From: Pseudomonas sp. MM223
GTDB taxonomy: Bacteria; Pseudomonadota; Gammaproteobacteria; Pseudomonadales; Pseudomonadaceae
DNA: 64,000 bases
Assembly (NCBI GenBank): GCA_947090765.1
Contig: OX352322.1
Coordinates: 3,579,501-3,643,500, forward strand
Direction of reading: 5' to 3'
The notes beneath the pieces were generated by a model, which was not told where the DNA came from, made no database searches, and saw only the letters and a program-made list of their open reading frames with translations. Shown here piece by piece: positions 8,673 to 18,012 of this stretch. Each line of letters starts with the position of its first letter. Within the stretch, counting starts at the first letter, position 1. A program made the translations under genes and the position numbers.

Positions 8673-9716
8673 TCACTCCTTCCAGTCGGTCGCGGGTTTT
8701 TCCCACAGGTTGATCCCGCCTTCCACAGCGTACTGGTCAATCGCGGCCAGCTCTTCTGCGCTGAATGCCAGGTTGTCGAGGGCGGCCACGTTCTCGGTAA
8801 TCTGCTCGGGCCGGCTGGCACCGATCAGCGCAGAGCTCACCCGTGGGTCGCGCAGTGTCCAGGCCAGGGCCAGTTGGGCCAGGCTCTGGCCTCGCTGACG
8901 GGCAATCTCATTCAGGGCGCGTGCTCGGGCGATATTGGCTGCCGACAAATGTTCAGGCAGCAGCGAGCCACCACCTGCGCGGTTCACCCGGGCGTCGGCC
9001 GGGATGCCATTCAGGTATTTGTCGCTGAGCAGGCCCTGGGCCAGCGCAGTGAATACGATCACCCCGGCACCCAAGGCATCGGTGGTGTCGAGCAGGTCCC
9101 TCTCGATCCAGCGGTTGAACAGGTTGTACGACGGCTGGTGGATCAGCAGCGGTACCTTCAACGCGTGAAGCAACGCCGCAATTTCCGCGGTTTTTCCGGC
9201 CGAATAGGACGAGATGCCGATGTACAGCGCTTTGCCCTGGCGCACGATGTCGGCCAGTGCGATGGCCGTTTCTTCCAGCGGGGTGTCGGCATCGAAGCGG
9301 TGCGAATAGAAGATGTCGACGTAATCCAGGCCCAGGCGCGCCAGGCTCTGGTCCAGGCTGGCGAGCAGGTACTTGCGCGAGCTGCCGCCCTGCCCATAAG
9401 GCCCTGGCCACATGTCCCAGCCGGCCTTGCTGGAAATGATCAGCTCGTCACGGTGGCTGCGCAGGTCTTCACGCAGCAGCCGGCCAAAGTTGGTCTCGGC
9501 ACTGCCATAGGGTGGGCCATAGTTGTTGGCCAGGTCGAAATGGTTGATACCGGCATCGAACGCCGTGTGCAGCAAGGCCCGCTGAGTGCTGATAGGCGTT
9601 GCGTCGCCAAAATTGTGCCACAGGCCCAGGGACAGGGCCGGCAGCACCAGGCCGCTGCGACCGACACGGCGGTAAGGCATGCGCGCATAGCGCTCGGGGT
9701 TGGCGGTGTAGCTCAT
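8673..9716 (-). CDS. Aldo/keto reductase, YghZ-like
   Basis: A 347-residue NADPH-dependent oxidoreductase of the AKR superfamily, closest in layout to YghZ / Kv-channel beta-subunit-like reductases. The N-terminus has RRVGRSGLVLPALSLGLW; the catalytic tetrad can be seen as Asp and Tyr in FDLANNYGPPYGSAE, Lys in ISSKAGWDMW and His in YSHRFD. The C-terminal cofactor motif is SALIGASRPEQI. It is expressed with a flavin monooxygenase and a sulfonate-binding protein, which suggests it reduces a carbonyl product released by desulfonation. That substrate is inferred, not shown. Confidence 0.85.
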   Translation of the reverse strand: MSYTANPERYARMPYRRVGRSGLVLPALSLGLWHNFGDATPISTQRALLHTAFDAGINHFDLANNYGPPYGSAETNFGRLLREDLRSHRDELIISSKAGWDMWPGPYGQGGSSRKYLLASLDQSLARLGLDYVDIFYSHRFDADTPLEETAIALADIVRQGKALYIGISSYSAGKTAEIAALLHALKVPLLIHQPSYNLFNRWIERDLLDTTDALGAGVIVFTALAQGLLSDKYLNGIPADARVNRAGGGSLLPEHLSAANIARARALNEIARQRGQSLAQLALAWTLRDPRVSSALIGASRPEQITENVAALDNLAFSAEELAAIDQYAVEGGINLWEKPATDWKE

Positions 9717-9727
9717 GGTTGGCCTCG

Positions 9728-11047
9728 TTAGGCAAAGTAAGGGTTGGCTGGGCGCGGCAGGCCCAGGTGCTCGCGCAGGGTGTGGCCCTCGTACTGACGG
9801 CGGAACAGGCCGCGGCGCTGCAACTCGGGCACCACGTGCAGCGCGAAGTCTTCCAGGCCCAGTGGCAGGTGCGGCACCAGCACGTTGAAACCATCGGCGC
9901 CACCGCCTTCGAACCAGGCTTGCAGTTCATCGGCGATCTGCGTCGGGGTGCCGACCAGGCTGTAGTGCCCTCGCCCACCGGCGATACGCCGGCCCAGCTG
10001 GGCCAGGGTGAGTTGTTCGTTGCCGGCCAGTTCGGTCAGCAGTTGCTGGCGGCTGCGCTGGCCGTCTTCGGTGGGCGGCAACTCTGGCAGCGGGCCGTCT
10101 AGCGGGTAACCGGAAAGGTCAAAGTTGCCGAGCATTCGCCCGAGCAGGCCAACACCGACCCGTGGGTCAACCAGTGCCTGGAACTGTTCGTACTTCTCTT
10201 CGGCCTGTGCCTGGCTTTGCCCCACCACCACGAACACGCCGGGCATGATCTTCAGCGAATGCTCATCACGCCCATGGCGGGCCAGGCGGCCTTTGAGGTC
10301 GGCGTAAAAAGCCTGTGCGCGGGCCAGGCTCGGCTGGGCGGTAAACACCACCTCGGCGCTTTGCGCGGCAAGCTCGCGGCCGGTTTCGGACGAGCCTGCC
10401 TGCACCAGCACCGGCCGCCCCTGTGGTGAACGGGCGACGTTGAGTGGGCCTTTGACATGAAAGTGCTCGCCCACGTGATCGAGGGCACGCACGGCCTGCG
10501 GGTGGTGGAACAGGCCGCTGGCCTTGTTGCGCACGAACGCATCATCGGCCCAGCTGTCCCACAGCCCCTGCACCACCTGCTGGAATTCGCAGGCGCGGGC
10601 ATAGCGCTCGGTATGCGGGATGTGTGCCTGGCGGCCAAAGTTGCCGGCCTCTGCCGCAGCGTCGGAGGTGACCAGGTTCCAGCCGGCACGCCCTGCGGAC
10701 AAGTGATCCAGCGAGGCGAACTTGCGTGCCACATGGTACGGCTCGTTGTAACTGGTGGTGGCCGTGGCGATCAGGCCAATGCGGTCGGTGACTGCGCTCA
10801 GCGCCGACAACAGGGTCAGTGGCTCGAAGTACACCGAGCGGGCACTGTGGCTGGCCAGCGGGTCGCTGGGCGCGGCGACGCTGTCGGCGACGAACAAGGC
10901 ATCGAAGCACGCCGCTTCGGCGATTTGCGCGGTGCGTTTGTAGGTGGCGAAATCCAGCGGGTCTGCCGGCACGTCCGGGTGGCGCCAGGCGGCCACGTGG
11001 TGACCGGTGGCCATGAGGAAGGCGCCCAGATTCATTTGGCGGGGCAT
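9728..11047 (-). CDS. FMNH2-dependent monooxygenase, NtaA/SnaA/DszA family
   Basis: A 439-residue bacterial luciferase-like monooxygenase of the NtaA/SnaA/SoxA(DszA) subgroup. These soluble enzymes use FMNH2 from a separate reductase to oxidise sulfones, sulfonates or aminocarboxylates. Family hallmarks: an N-terminal LGAFLMATGHHVAAWRHP, GRAGWNLVTS near residue 130 and a C-terminal ARGxxR-like tail with LREHLGLPRP. It heads the operon that continues through the aldo/keto reductase to the binding protein (11-nt gap). Confidence 0.85.
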   Translation of the reverse strand: MPRQMNLGAFLMATGHHVAAWRHPDVPADPLDFATYKRTAQIAEAACFDALFVADSVAAPSDPLASHSARSVYFEPLTLLSALSAVTDRIGLIATATTSYNEPYHVARKFASLDHLSAGRAGWNLVTSDAAAEAGNFGRQAHIPHTERYARACEFQQVVQGLWDSWADDAFVRNKASGLFHHPQAVRALDHVGEHFHVKGPLNVARSPQGRPVLVQAGSSETGRELAAQSAEVVFTAQPSLARAQAFYADLKGRLARHGRDEHSLKIMPGVFVVVGQSQAQAEEKYEQFQALVDPRVGVGLLGRMLGNFDLSGYPLDGPLPELPPTEDGQRSRQQLLTELAGNEQLTLAQLGRRIAGGRGHYSLVGTPTQIADELQAWFEGGGADGFNVLVPHLPLGLEDFALHVVPELQRRGLFRRQYEGHTLREHLGLPRPANPYFA

Positions 11048-11076
11048 GTGGTTCTCCTTGAATGCGCAGCCTGATT

Positions 11077-11170
11077 TGTAGGAGCAGCCTTGTGCTGCGA
11101 AGAGGTCCGCCAGGCCAGCACATCTCTACTCAACATGCCGGCCCTTTCGCAGCACAAGGCTGCTCCTACA
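11077..11170. repeat. REP-type inverted repeat pair
   Basis: Two 25-nt arms (11077-11101 and 11146-11170) are reverse complements centred on GTAGGAGCAGCCTTGTGC. This is the intergenic palindromic family typical of P. putida-group genomes. It lies between the monooxygenase operon promoter and the end of the TonB receptor gene. Confidence 0.7.
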
Positions 11171-11196
11171 CAATTGTGGTGTTTGCTATGTCAGCC

Positions 11197-13421
11197 TCAG
11201 AAATCCTTGCGTAATTGCACGCCGAAGTAGCGCCCGTCATCCCGCGGTACCGAGCGGTAGATGTAGTCGCCACCACTGGCCAGCATCTGCGCATACGATT
11301 TGTCACCCAGGTTTTTGCCCAGCAGGGCTACGCGCCAGCCGTCGTTGTAGTCGGCCAGGGCGATGCTGGCATTCCAGATGCCATAGGCGCCCTGCACGGT
11401 GTCCGGGTTCTGGTCCAGGCTGAACTGCACGGCGTCCTGCCAGCTGTAATCGCTGCTCAACTCCACATCCAGGCCGTTATCCAGCGGGATCACGTAATCG
11501 GCGCGCAGGTAGGTCTTCCAGTCCGGCGTGAATGGCAGGCGGCCGCCGTCGATGTTGCAGTTGGCCGCCGCGCCCGCCGGGCAGTTGAAGTGGTCGACAC
11601 GGGCCTTGGTGTAGGCCACGGCTGTCGACAGCTTCAGGCGCGAGGTGGCCTGGAAGCTGGCATCCAGCCCACACCCTGGGTCTTGACCTTGCCGGCGTTG
11701 ACCAGGCGGGTCACCACCTGGTTGGCCACGGTGTCGAAGAAGTTGGCCTGGTAGTTATCGTAGTCGGTGTGGAAAACGGCCAGGTTGGCGGTCAGGCGAT
11801 TGTCCAGCGCCGTGCTTTTCAAACCAATTTCGTAGGCATCCGAGGTCTCGGGCTTGAGTGCCTCGGTGTCGCGTGGCTGCATGTTGAAGAACACGTTGTA
11901 GGCCGGGCCTTTGTAGCCGCGCGAGTAGGTGACGTAGCCAGTCAGGTTGTCGTTGAAGTCGTATTGCAGGCCGGTGCGCCCGCTCCAGCCGTCCTCGTCC
12001 ACCGAACCGGAACTTGCGGTCGAGGGCTGGATACCGGTCACTGCAGTGGCCGAGGTGGAGACCCGCCGGTGGTCGTACTCAAGGTCGTCGTGCGTCCAGC
12101 GCAGGCCGAAAATGGCACGGAAGTCGTCGGTGAAGTTGAAGGTGTTCTCACCAAACAGCGCGACACTGTCGTTGGTGGTGGAGTAGTCGGCGCGGCCGCT
12201 GTTGGCTACACCGCCATTGACCGACAGCCGCTGGTACGTCTCGTTGGACGTGCCATGCATGTAGAAGGCGCCCAGCACGTATTCATTGAACTGCCCTTTG
12301 GGCGACGTCAGGCGAAACTCCTGACTGTACTGGTCATAGTCAACCGTGCCCTTGTCATGGGACGCCGTCACCGGCAGCAAGGCACGGCGGTCGCCGTCCT
12401 GGTACTGGGTATTGTCCCAGCCCCGCCACGCACTGATCGAAGTCAGGGTGTAGTCGCCCAACTGCCAGTCCAGCTGCGCCGAAAGCCCCTGGTTTTCGTC
12501 CTCGACGTGGGTCTTGAAGTCGCTGTTGATGTCGCGGTTGTGCGCACTTGGCGTCACCGGGCGCAACTGGCTGGCAAATGCCGCGCTGGCGCTGGTGATG
12601 ACGCCGCTGGGCAAAGTGTCCTCGCCCTTCATGTAATCGGCGATCAGGGTCAGGCGCACGCCTTCGTTGGGTTCGAACTCCAGCTTGCCGCGGGCGCCTT
12701 TGCGTTCGTAGCCATTGACGTCGTGACCATTGGCAACGTTTTCGACATTGCCGTCGTAGTCGCCCCACAAGGTGCTCAACGAACCCTTCAGCTGCTCGCT
12801 CAGGCGCCCGCCAATCCCAAAGCGCAGGCGGTTCTCGTCGCCACCGCCAAAGTGCGAATAGTCCACATAGCCCTGGGTCTGCTCGGGGATGGCTTTGCTG
12901 ACCACGTTGAGTACGCCGGCCGAGGCGTTCTTGCCAAACAGCGTGCCCTGCGGCCCGCGCAGTACCTCGATGCGTTCAAGGTCAAGCAGGTCGAGGGTCG
13001 ACTGGCCCGGGCGCCCGAATACCACGCCATCGACCACCGTCGCCACGGTTGGCTCGACGCCGGGCGAGGTAGAAATGGTGCCCACGCCACGGATGAACAG
13101 CGAGGTGTCCTTGTTCGAGGCGCCGGCGCGGTAATTGAGGGTAGGCACCTGCTGGACGATGCTGGCAACGTTGTTGCGGTTGTCGCGCTCTAGCTGTTCG
13201 CCATCGATCACCGACACGGCCACTGGCACTTCCTGCAGCGTGGCTTCGCGGCGCGTGGCAGTCACAGTGACCGCGCCCAATGCAGTGGCCTGCGGAGCCG
13301 CTGCTTCGGCCGGCTCGGCGGCGTGGGCAGCTTGGCCAAAAGCGGCCAGCAGGATGGCTGCGGCCAGCGGCCGACGTTGCGTAGCGGGGAACGGTGTACG
13401 GCTTTTATGCATGGTGCTCAC
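11197..13421 (-). pseudogene. TonB-dependent outer-membrane receptor, frameshifted
   Basis: After correction it would encode about 741 residues: a signal peptide (cleaved after AAHAA), a plug domain (VTVTATRREATLQEVPVAV, RGVGT, LRGPQGTLFGKNASAG) and a 22-strand barrel ending in ...GVQLRKDF with a terminal Phe. Such receptors import iron chelates or other large ligands. The frame breaks near 11667: a single missing base in the codon after QGVG converts GLDASFQATSRL into a premature stop, after which the frame resumes to the true C-terminus. The gene is divergent from a LacI-type regulator whose operator-like palindrome lies in its promoter region, so it is probably controlled by it. Either a recent pseudogene or a sequencing indel. 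Confidence 0.8.
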
Positions 13422-13528
13422 TGCCTCGGGAAACCAGACCAGGCCCCATCTGGCGGGGCCGACACGGAGTTGCTGTGGTTGTCTGGTCTCGCTCGTGCGA
13501 GTGGCAGGCGCTTGCCAACAGCTGCGCT

Positions 13529-13542
13529 TGTTAGCGCTAACA
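13529..13542. promoter_or_regulatory. LacI-type operator palindrome
   Basis: A perfect 14-bp palindrome TGTTAGCGCTAACA in the intergenic region between the TonB receptor and the divergent LacI-type regulator. Its centre GCGC and flanks fit LacI/GalR-family operators. Confidence 0.65.
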
Positions 13543-13631
13543 TAAGCAAGTATCAGAGGCCTGCGCTTAGCACGTCAAATACTTAAAAGTCAGATTGATA
13601 TGCAATATAGCTATTTGCCAAGCGCCGTCCC

Positions 13632-13643
13632 GTTAGCGCTACC
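13632..13643. promoter_or_regulatory. Second LacI-type operator half-match
   Basis: GTTAGCGCTACC repeats the core TTAGCGCTA of the perfect palindrome 90 bp away, placed about 30 bp before the regulator's start. This suggests autoregulation or looping between two sites. Confidence 0.55.
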
Positions 13644-13672
13644 ATCGCGCCATTTCCCCAGGAGGCAGCCCG

Positions 13673-14719
13673 GTGAGCCAGGCCAAGGATACCCCCCGCA
13701 AGCGCCGCGGCGCAGGCCGTGTCACCCTTGCCGAGGTGGCACGGGCCGCCGAGGTTTCGGCCATCAGCGTGTCGCGCTACTTCAACCAGCCAGACCAGGT
13801 TTCGCCGCCGTTGCGCGAGCGTATCGAAGCCGCCGTGCAGGCGCTGGGCTATGTGCCCAACCTGGTGGCCGGGGGGCTGGCCTCGGCCCGCGGGCGCATT
13901 GTCGGCATGGTGATCCCGAACATTTCCGGGCCGATCTTTGCCCAGACTATCCAGGCGTTCAGCGACACCCTCAGCCGCCATGGCTACCAGTTGCTGCTGG
14001 CTTCCAGTTATTTCAGCGAAGCCCAGGAAGAAAGCGCAGTACGGGCCTTCCTCGGTTGGTCGCCGGCAGCGTTGGTGGTGACCAGCCATTTCCACAGCCC
14101 AGCCACCGAAAGGATGCTGGCCGACGCAGACGTGCCCGTGGTGGAAATCTGGGACTACCGCCCGGAGCGGGCGCCCATGCAGGTGGGTTTCCTGCATCAC
14201 CAGGTGGGCGTTCAGGCCTGCCGCTACTTGCTGGGCAAGGGCCACCGGCGCATCGCTTTCGTGCAGAACAGCGCGGCCGGCGACCTGAGTGCGCTGGAGC
14301 GGCGCGATGGCTATATCGAGGCATTGCATGAAGCCGGGCTGGAGCCCTGGGTGTTCGTGCCCTCGGCCGACTGCGCGCCGTTCGAGGCGGGCAAGCAGGC
14401 CATGGACGCGTTGATCCGCCGCACCCCACGGCCCGAGGCGATCATCTTCGCCAATGACAACCTGGCTGCCGGCGCCCTGCTGGCGGGCCAGCGCGCCGGT
14501 TTGCGCCTGCCCGAAGACATGGCCATTGTCGGCTTTGGCGACTACCCCTTTGCTGACATGCTGTTGCCCAGCCTGACCACCCTGCGCCCGCCCTCGCGAG
14601 AAATTGGTGAAATGGCGGCGTTGCGGGTGCTGCAGCACCTGGGTGTGGTGGCGTGTGAGGGTGAAGTGCAGCGGCTCAACCTGTTGACGTGTGAGTTGAT
14701 TGCCCGCGAAAGCGCGTGA
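13673..14719 (+). CDS. LacI-family transcriptional regulator
   Basis: A 348-residue LacI/GntR(Eco)-type regulator. The N-terminal helix-turn-helix reads VTLAEVARAAEVSAISVSRY with a hinge helix at QALGYVPN, followed by a periplasmic-binding-protein-like sensor domain (GMVIPNISGPIF, FANDNLAAGALL, VGFGDYPFADML). It is divergent from the frameshifted TonB receptor, and two TTAGCGCTA sites lie between them, so it most likely represses the receptor and itself until a ligand binds. RBS: CAGGAGG 7 nt before the GTG/ATG region at 13673. Confidence 0.88.
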   Translation: MSQAKDTPRKRRGAGRVTLAEVARAAEVSAISVSRYFNQPDQVSPPLRERIEAAVQALGYVPNLVAGGLASARGRIVGMVIPNISGPIFAQTIQAFSDTLSRHGYQLLLASSYFSEAQEESAVRAFLGWSPAALVVTSHFHSPATERMLADADVPVVEIWDYRPERAPMQVGFLHHQVGVQACRYLLGKGHRRIAFVQNSAAGDLSALERRDGYIEALHEAGLEPWVFVPSADCAPFEAGKQAMDALIRRTPRPEAIIFANDNLAAGALLAGQRAGLRLPEDMAIVGFGDYPFADMLLPSLTTLRPPSREIGEMAALRVLQHLGVVACEGEVQRLNLLTCELIARESA

Positions 14720-14803
14720 GGTGCACAGGTGCTGTGACAATTCGGTGATTGAGGATTATTCTCCTCTGGTATGTCCCACCGCCCCAATATGTGAGCGCCG
14801 AAT

Positions 14804-15694
14804 ATGAAAATCGATGACATGGACGCCTTCGTGGCGGTCATCCGTTGCCAGTCGACCAACCTCGCCGCCGAGGCCCTGCAACTGACCCAGCCGGCCATCA
14901 CTCGCCGGGTGCAGAACTTCGAGGAAGACCTGGGCGCCACCCTGCTCGACCGCAATACCAAGCCGCTGAAACCGACTCCCATGGGCCTGCGGGTGTACGA
15001 GCAGTGCAAGGCGATCTTGCGTGAGATCGACTCGCTGCGCGAGCTGGTGGCCAACGACGGGGCCCCGTCCGGTACCCTGCGCCTGGGCGTGCCGCAAACC
15101 CTTGGCGATGTGGTGCTGCTGGATGCGTTGGCACAAATGCGTGAAACCTACCCTGACCTGCGCACCCAGGTCACCAGCGGCTGGGGCAGCAGCCTGATCG
15201 CACGCATGGAAAACGGCGAGCTGGATGCCGCTGCGGCACTGTTCCCGCCGGGCAAGATCTTCCCCGAGGGCATCGCCAGCCAGTCGATTGCACGCATGCC
15301 ACTGCGGGTGGTAGCGGCCAAGGGCAGTACCGGCAAGCGCAGCCTCAAGCTCAAGGACTGCTACACCCGTGGCTGGGTGCTCAACCCCGATGGGTGCGGC
15401 TTTCGCGCCGGGCTGCAGCGCGCCTTGAGCGAACAAGGGCTGAGGCTGTCGATCAACCTGGAGACCTTTGGCACCGAGCTGCAACTGGGGCTGGTGGCCA
15501 ATGGGCAGGGGCTTGGGCTGGTGCCCGAACCCTTGTTGCAGAACAGCCGCCACCGGGATGCGCTGGACGTGGTCAATGTGACGGACTTCAAGCCGCAGGT
15601 GGATTTGTGGCTGTTCCACCCACGCTACCTGGGCAACCTGCAGGAGCCAGTCGAGCTGTTTGGCCGCGTGGCCGGGCAGCAGCTGTGCGGTTGA
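14804..15694 (+). CDS. LysR-family transcriptional regulator
   Basis: A 296-residue LysR regulator. The N-terminal winged HTH covers residues 4-62 (MDAFVAVIRCQSTNLAAEAL, TQPAITRRVQNFE), followed by an effector-binding domain with LRLGVPQTLGD at about 90. It precedes the acyl-CoA dehydrogenase/2-hydroxyacid dehydrogenase/aldolase operon in the same direction, separated by a 216-bp A+T-rich spacer, and is a good candidate for its activator. In sulfur-scavenging operons such LysR proteins act together with CysB; this is inference from context. Confidence 0.85.
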   Translation: MKIDDMDAFVAVIRCQSTNLAAEALQLTQPAITRRVQNFEEDLGATLLDRNTKPLKPTPMGLRVYEQCKAILREIDSLRELVANDGAPSGTLRLGVPQTLGDVVLLDALAQMRETYPDLRTQVTSGWGSSLIARMENGELDAAAALFPPGKIFPEGIASQSIARMPLRVVAAKGSTGKRSLKLKDCYTRGWVLNPDGCGFRAGLQRALSEQGLRLSINLETFGTELQLGLVANGQGLGLVPEPLLQNSRHRDALDVVNVTDFKPQVDLWLFHPRYLGNLQEPVELFGRVAGQQLCG

Positions 15695-15711
15695 GCACAA
15701 AGCGCAATCCC

Positions 15712-15755
15712 CTGTAGGAGCGGCGCTGCGTCGCGATCGGGCTGCGTAGCAGCCC
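15712..15755. repeat. REP-like palindromic sequence
   Basis: A GTAGGAGCGGC... element of the same family as the other intergenic repeats, followed by an inverted GGGCTGC/GCAGCCC stem. It separates the LysR gene from the downstream promoter region. Confidence 0.5.
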
Positions 15756-15911
15756 TAGCATTTAATTGGCAATAAAATAACCAACTCGCATAACAAAATA
15801 CCAATGTAATTCTCTCAATTAATAATTAGCATAGAACCAAAAAGACTTTTACAGCAATCATCCATACGAATACGGTCTTAGAAACCCACCGTGTTCCAGG
15901 GATGAATACCC
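15756..15911 (+). promoter_or_regulatory. A+T-rich promoter region with shared motif
   Basis: The 156-bp region before the oxidase operon is strikingly A+T-rich compared with the genes around it. It contains ATAATTAGCATAGAACCA at 15822-15839, the same 18 bp found before the monooxygenase operon at 24320. ATAAT could be a -10 element. No good -35 is spaced from it, which fits an activator-dependent promoter such as one driven by CysB or the adjacent LysR protein. Confidence 0.5.
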
Positions 15912-17048
15912 ATGAGTCACCCCCTTTCCGCCAGCGCGCTTGCCGAGCTTACCCAGGCCTTGGCCGCCAACGCCGAACGCTACGACCGCAGCAGCCAGTT
16001 CCCCGCCGACAACTTCGACCTGCTGCACCGCCACGGCCTGCTGGGTTTCACCGTGCCCCGCGCATTGGGCGGCGCTGGCGCCGACCTGGCCAGTGCGCGT
16101 CAGGTTATCGCCGCAGTCGGCAAAGGTTGCCCGTCCACCGCACTCATCCTGGTGATGCAGTACCTGCAGCACTTTCGCCTGCAAGACGAGGACCGCTGGC
16201 CCGAGCACCTACGCCTGCAGGTAGCCCGCGACGCGGTGGCCGACGGCGCGCTGATCAACGCGTTTCGCGTGGAGCCAGAGCTGGGTACACCCGCCCGCGG
16301 TGGCCTGCCAGCCACCGTCGCCCGGCGCACCGCAGAAGGCTGGCGGTTGTCCGGGCGCAAGATTTACTCCACCGGCAGCCATGGCCTGACCTGGTACCTG
16401 GTCTGGGCCCGCAGCGACGACCAGGATCCACTGGTAGGCGGCTTCCTGGTGCACAAGGACACCCCGGGCATTCGTATCATCGAAGACTGGGACCACCTGG
16501 GCATGCGCGCCACCTGCAGCCATGAGGTGCAGTTCGACGAGGTGCTGATCCCGCTCGATCATGCCGTCAGCGTTAGCCCGGCCAGCGCACCGCGCCCCGA
16601 GCTGGACAGCACAGGCCTGCTGTGGATGGCGGTGTTGCTGCCTGCGCTGTACGACGGGGTGGCCCAGGCCGCACGCGACTGGCTGGTGCAGTTCCTGAAC
16701 CACCGCGCGCCGTCTAACCTGGGCGCACCGCTGGCCAGCCTGGCGCGCTTCCAGGACGTGGTCGGGCGCATCGACACGTTGCTGTTCGCCAACCAGAGCC
16801 TGCTGAATGCGGCCGTGTCCGGGCAGGTCGACCCGCGCCACGCCGGGCAGCTCAAGCACCTGGTCAGCCGCAATGCCATCCAGGCCGTGGAACTGGCCAT
16901 CGAGGCTGCCGGCAACCCTGGCCTGTCGCGGCGCAACCCGCTGGAGCGGCACTACCGTGATGTGCTGTGCAGCCGCATCCACACCCCTCAGGACGACGTG
17001 GTGCTTGGCCATGTCGGCCGTGCCGCCCTGGCGGAGGTGGCAGCATGA
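15912..17048 (+). CDS. Acyl-CoA dehydrogenase-like flavin monooxygenase (DszC/SfnB type)
   Basis: A 378-residue member of the acyl-CoA dehydrogenase fold. The order of motifs (GLLGFTVPRALGGAGADL at the N-terminal helical domain, STGSHGLTWYLVWAR in the central beta domain, and a C-terminal helical bundle) and the sulfur-scavenging context point to the DszC/SfnB/XiaF-like subgroup that uses FMNH2 and oxygen rather than dehydrogenating a CoA thioester. No catalytic Glu typical of true acyl-CoA dehydrogenases is obvious. Its stop overlaps the next start by 4 nt. Confidence 0.8.
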   Translation: MSHPLSASALAELTQALAANAERYDRSSQFPADNFDLLHRHGLLGFTVPRALGGAGADLASARQVIAAVGKGCPSTALILVMQYLQHFRLQDEDRWPEHLRLQVARDAVADGALINAFRVEPELGTPARGGLPATVARRTAEGWRLSGRKIYSTGSHGLTWYLVWARSDDQDPLVGGFLVHKDTPGIRIIEDWDHLGMRATCSHEVQFDEVLIPLDHAVSVSPASAPRPELDSTGLLWMAVLLPALYDGVAQAARDWLVQFLNHRAPSNLGAPLASLARFQDVVGRIDTLLFANQSLLNAAVSGQVDPRHAGQLKHLVSRNAIQAVELAIEAAGNPGLSRRNPLERHYRDVLCSRIHTPQDDVVLGHVGRAALAEVAA

Positions 17049-17989
17049 GCCACTCGATCATCGCCAGCCAGCTGGACGCACCGGCCAACCAATACCTGCG
17101 TGATCGATTACCCGACCATGAGGTAATCGATATCGCCCCCGGCCAATTGCAGCTGGACGTACCCGCCGATGTGTTCATCGTGCGCCCGATCAATGTACGC
17201 GGTAACCGCGTGGACAACCCGCCAGCCGGCTGGCCATGGTCGTTGCGTTGGGTGCAGGTGGTGTCCTCGGGTATCGACTTCTACCCCGACTGGGTGTTTC
17301 AGGGCCCGCCGGTCACCAGTGGCCGCGGCGCCAATGCCGAGCAGGTGGCCGAATTCGCCCTGGCCCTGGTGTTTGCCGCAGCCAAACAACTGCCGGGCCT
17401 GTGGGTCAAGGACGCCGACTGGCGCCTGACGCCGCTGGCCCCGGTACGTGGCCGCACCTTGGGCATATTCGGCTTCGGCAGCATCGGCCAGAGCCTGGCG
17501 CGCAAGGCAAACGCCCTGGGCATGCCGGTATTGGCGCTGAACCGCCCAGGCCAGCCCATCGCCGAGGTGCCGGGCGTGCAGCGCGTCGACAACCTGCAAC
17601 AGCTGTTTGCCGGCAGCGATCACCTGGTCATCGCCGCCCCGCTCACCCCCGCCACCCGTGGCCTGATCGACCGCCAGGTGCTGGCCCAGGCCAAACCCGG
17701 GCTGCACCTGATCAACATTGCCCGTGGCGGGTTGCTGGACCAGGGCGCCCTGCTCGAAGCGCTGGACAACGGGCTGATCGGCCGCGCCAGCCTCGATGTC
17801 ACCGAACCCGAACCGTTGCCGGCAGGCCATTCGCTGTACCACCACCCTCGGGTATTTCTGTCGCCACACACTTCGGCGATTTCCGAGGACGGCTACCCCG
17901 CGCTGCTCGAGGCATTCCTCGACAACTTTGCCCGTTACCGCGAACAGGCGCCGCTGCTCAACCTGGTCGACACCCAGCGCGGCTACTGA
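17045..17989 (+). CDS. D-isomer-specific 2-hydroxyacid dehydrogenase
   Basis: A 314-residue NAD(P)-dependent dehydrogenase. The Rossmann motif GIFGFGSIG lies at about residues 139-147. Catalytic residues follow the family pattern: Arg in NIARGGLLD, Glu in DVTEPEPLP and His in LSPHTSA. It starts at an ATG overlapping the previous stop (ATGA) and is followed after 23 nt by a class II aldolase. A 2-oxoacid or 2-hydroxyacid released from an imported organosulfur compound is a plausible substrate, by context only. Confidence 0.88.
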   Translation: MSHSIIASQLDAPANQYLRDRLPDHEVIDIAPGQLQLDVPADVFIVRPINVRGNRVDNPPAGWPWSLRWVQVVSSGIDFYPDWVFQGPPVTSGRGANAEQVAEFALALVFAAAKQLPGLWVKDADWRLTPLAPVRGRTLGIFGFGSIGQSLARKANALGMPVLALNRPGQPIAEVPGVQRVDNLQQLFAGSDHLVIAAPLTPATRGLIDRQVLAQAKPGLHLINIARGGLLDQGALLEALDNGLIGRASLDVTEPEPLPAGHSLYHHPRVFLSPHTSAISEDGYPALLEAFLDNFARYREQAPLLNLVDTQRGY

Positions 17990-18012
17990 ACCCACACCTA
18001 TTGGAGAACACC

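Noticed and set aside
11769..13193. 474-codon frame opposite the TonB receptor
   Set aside because: Shadow frame of a recognised receptor; no signal or domain of its own.
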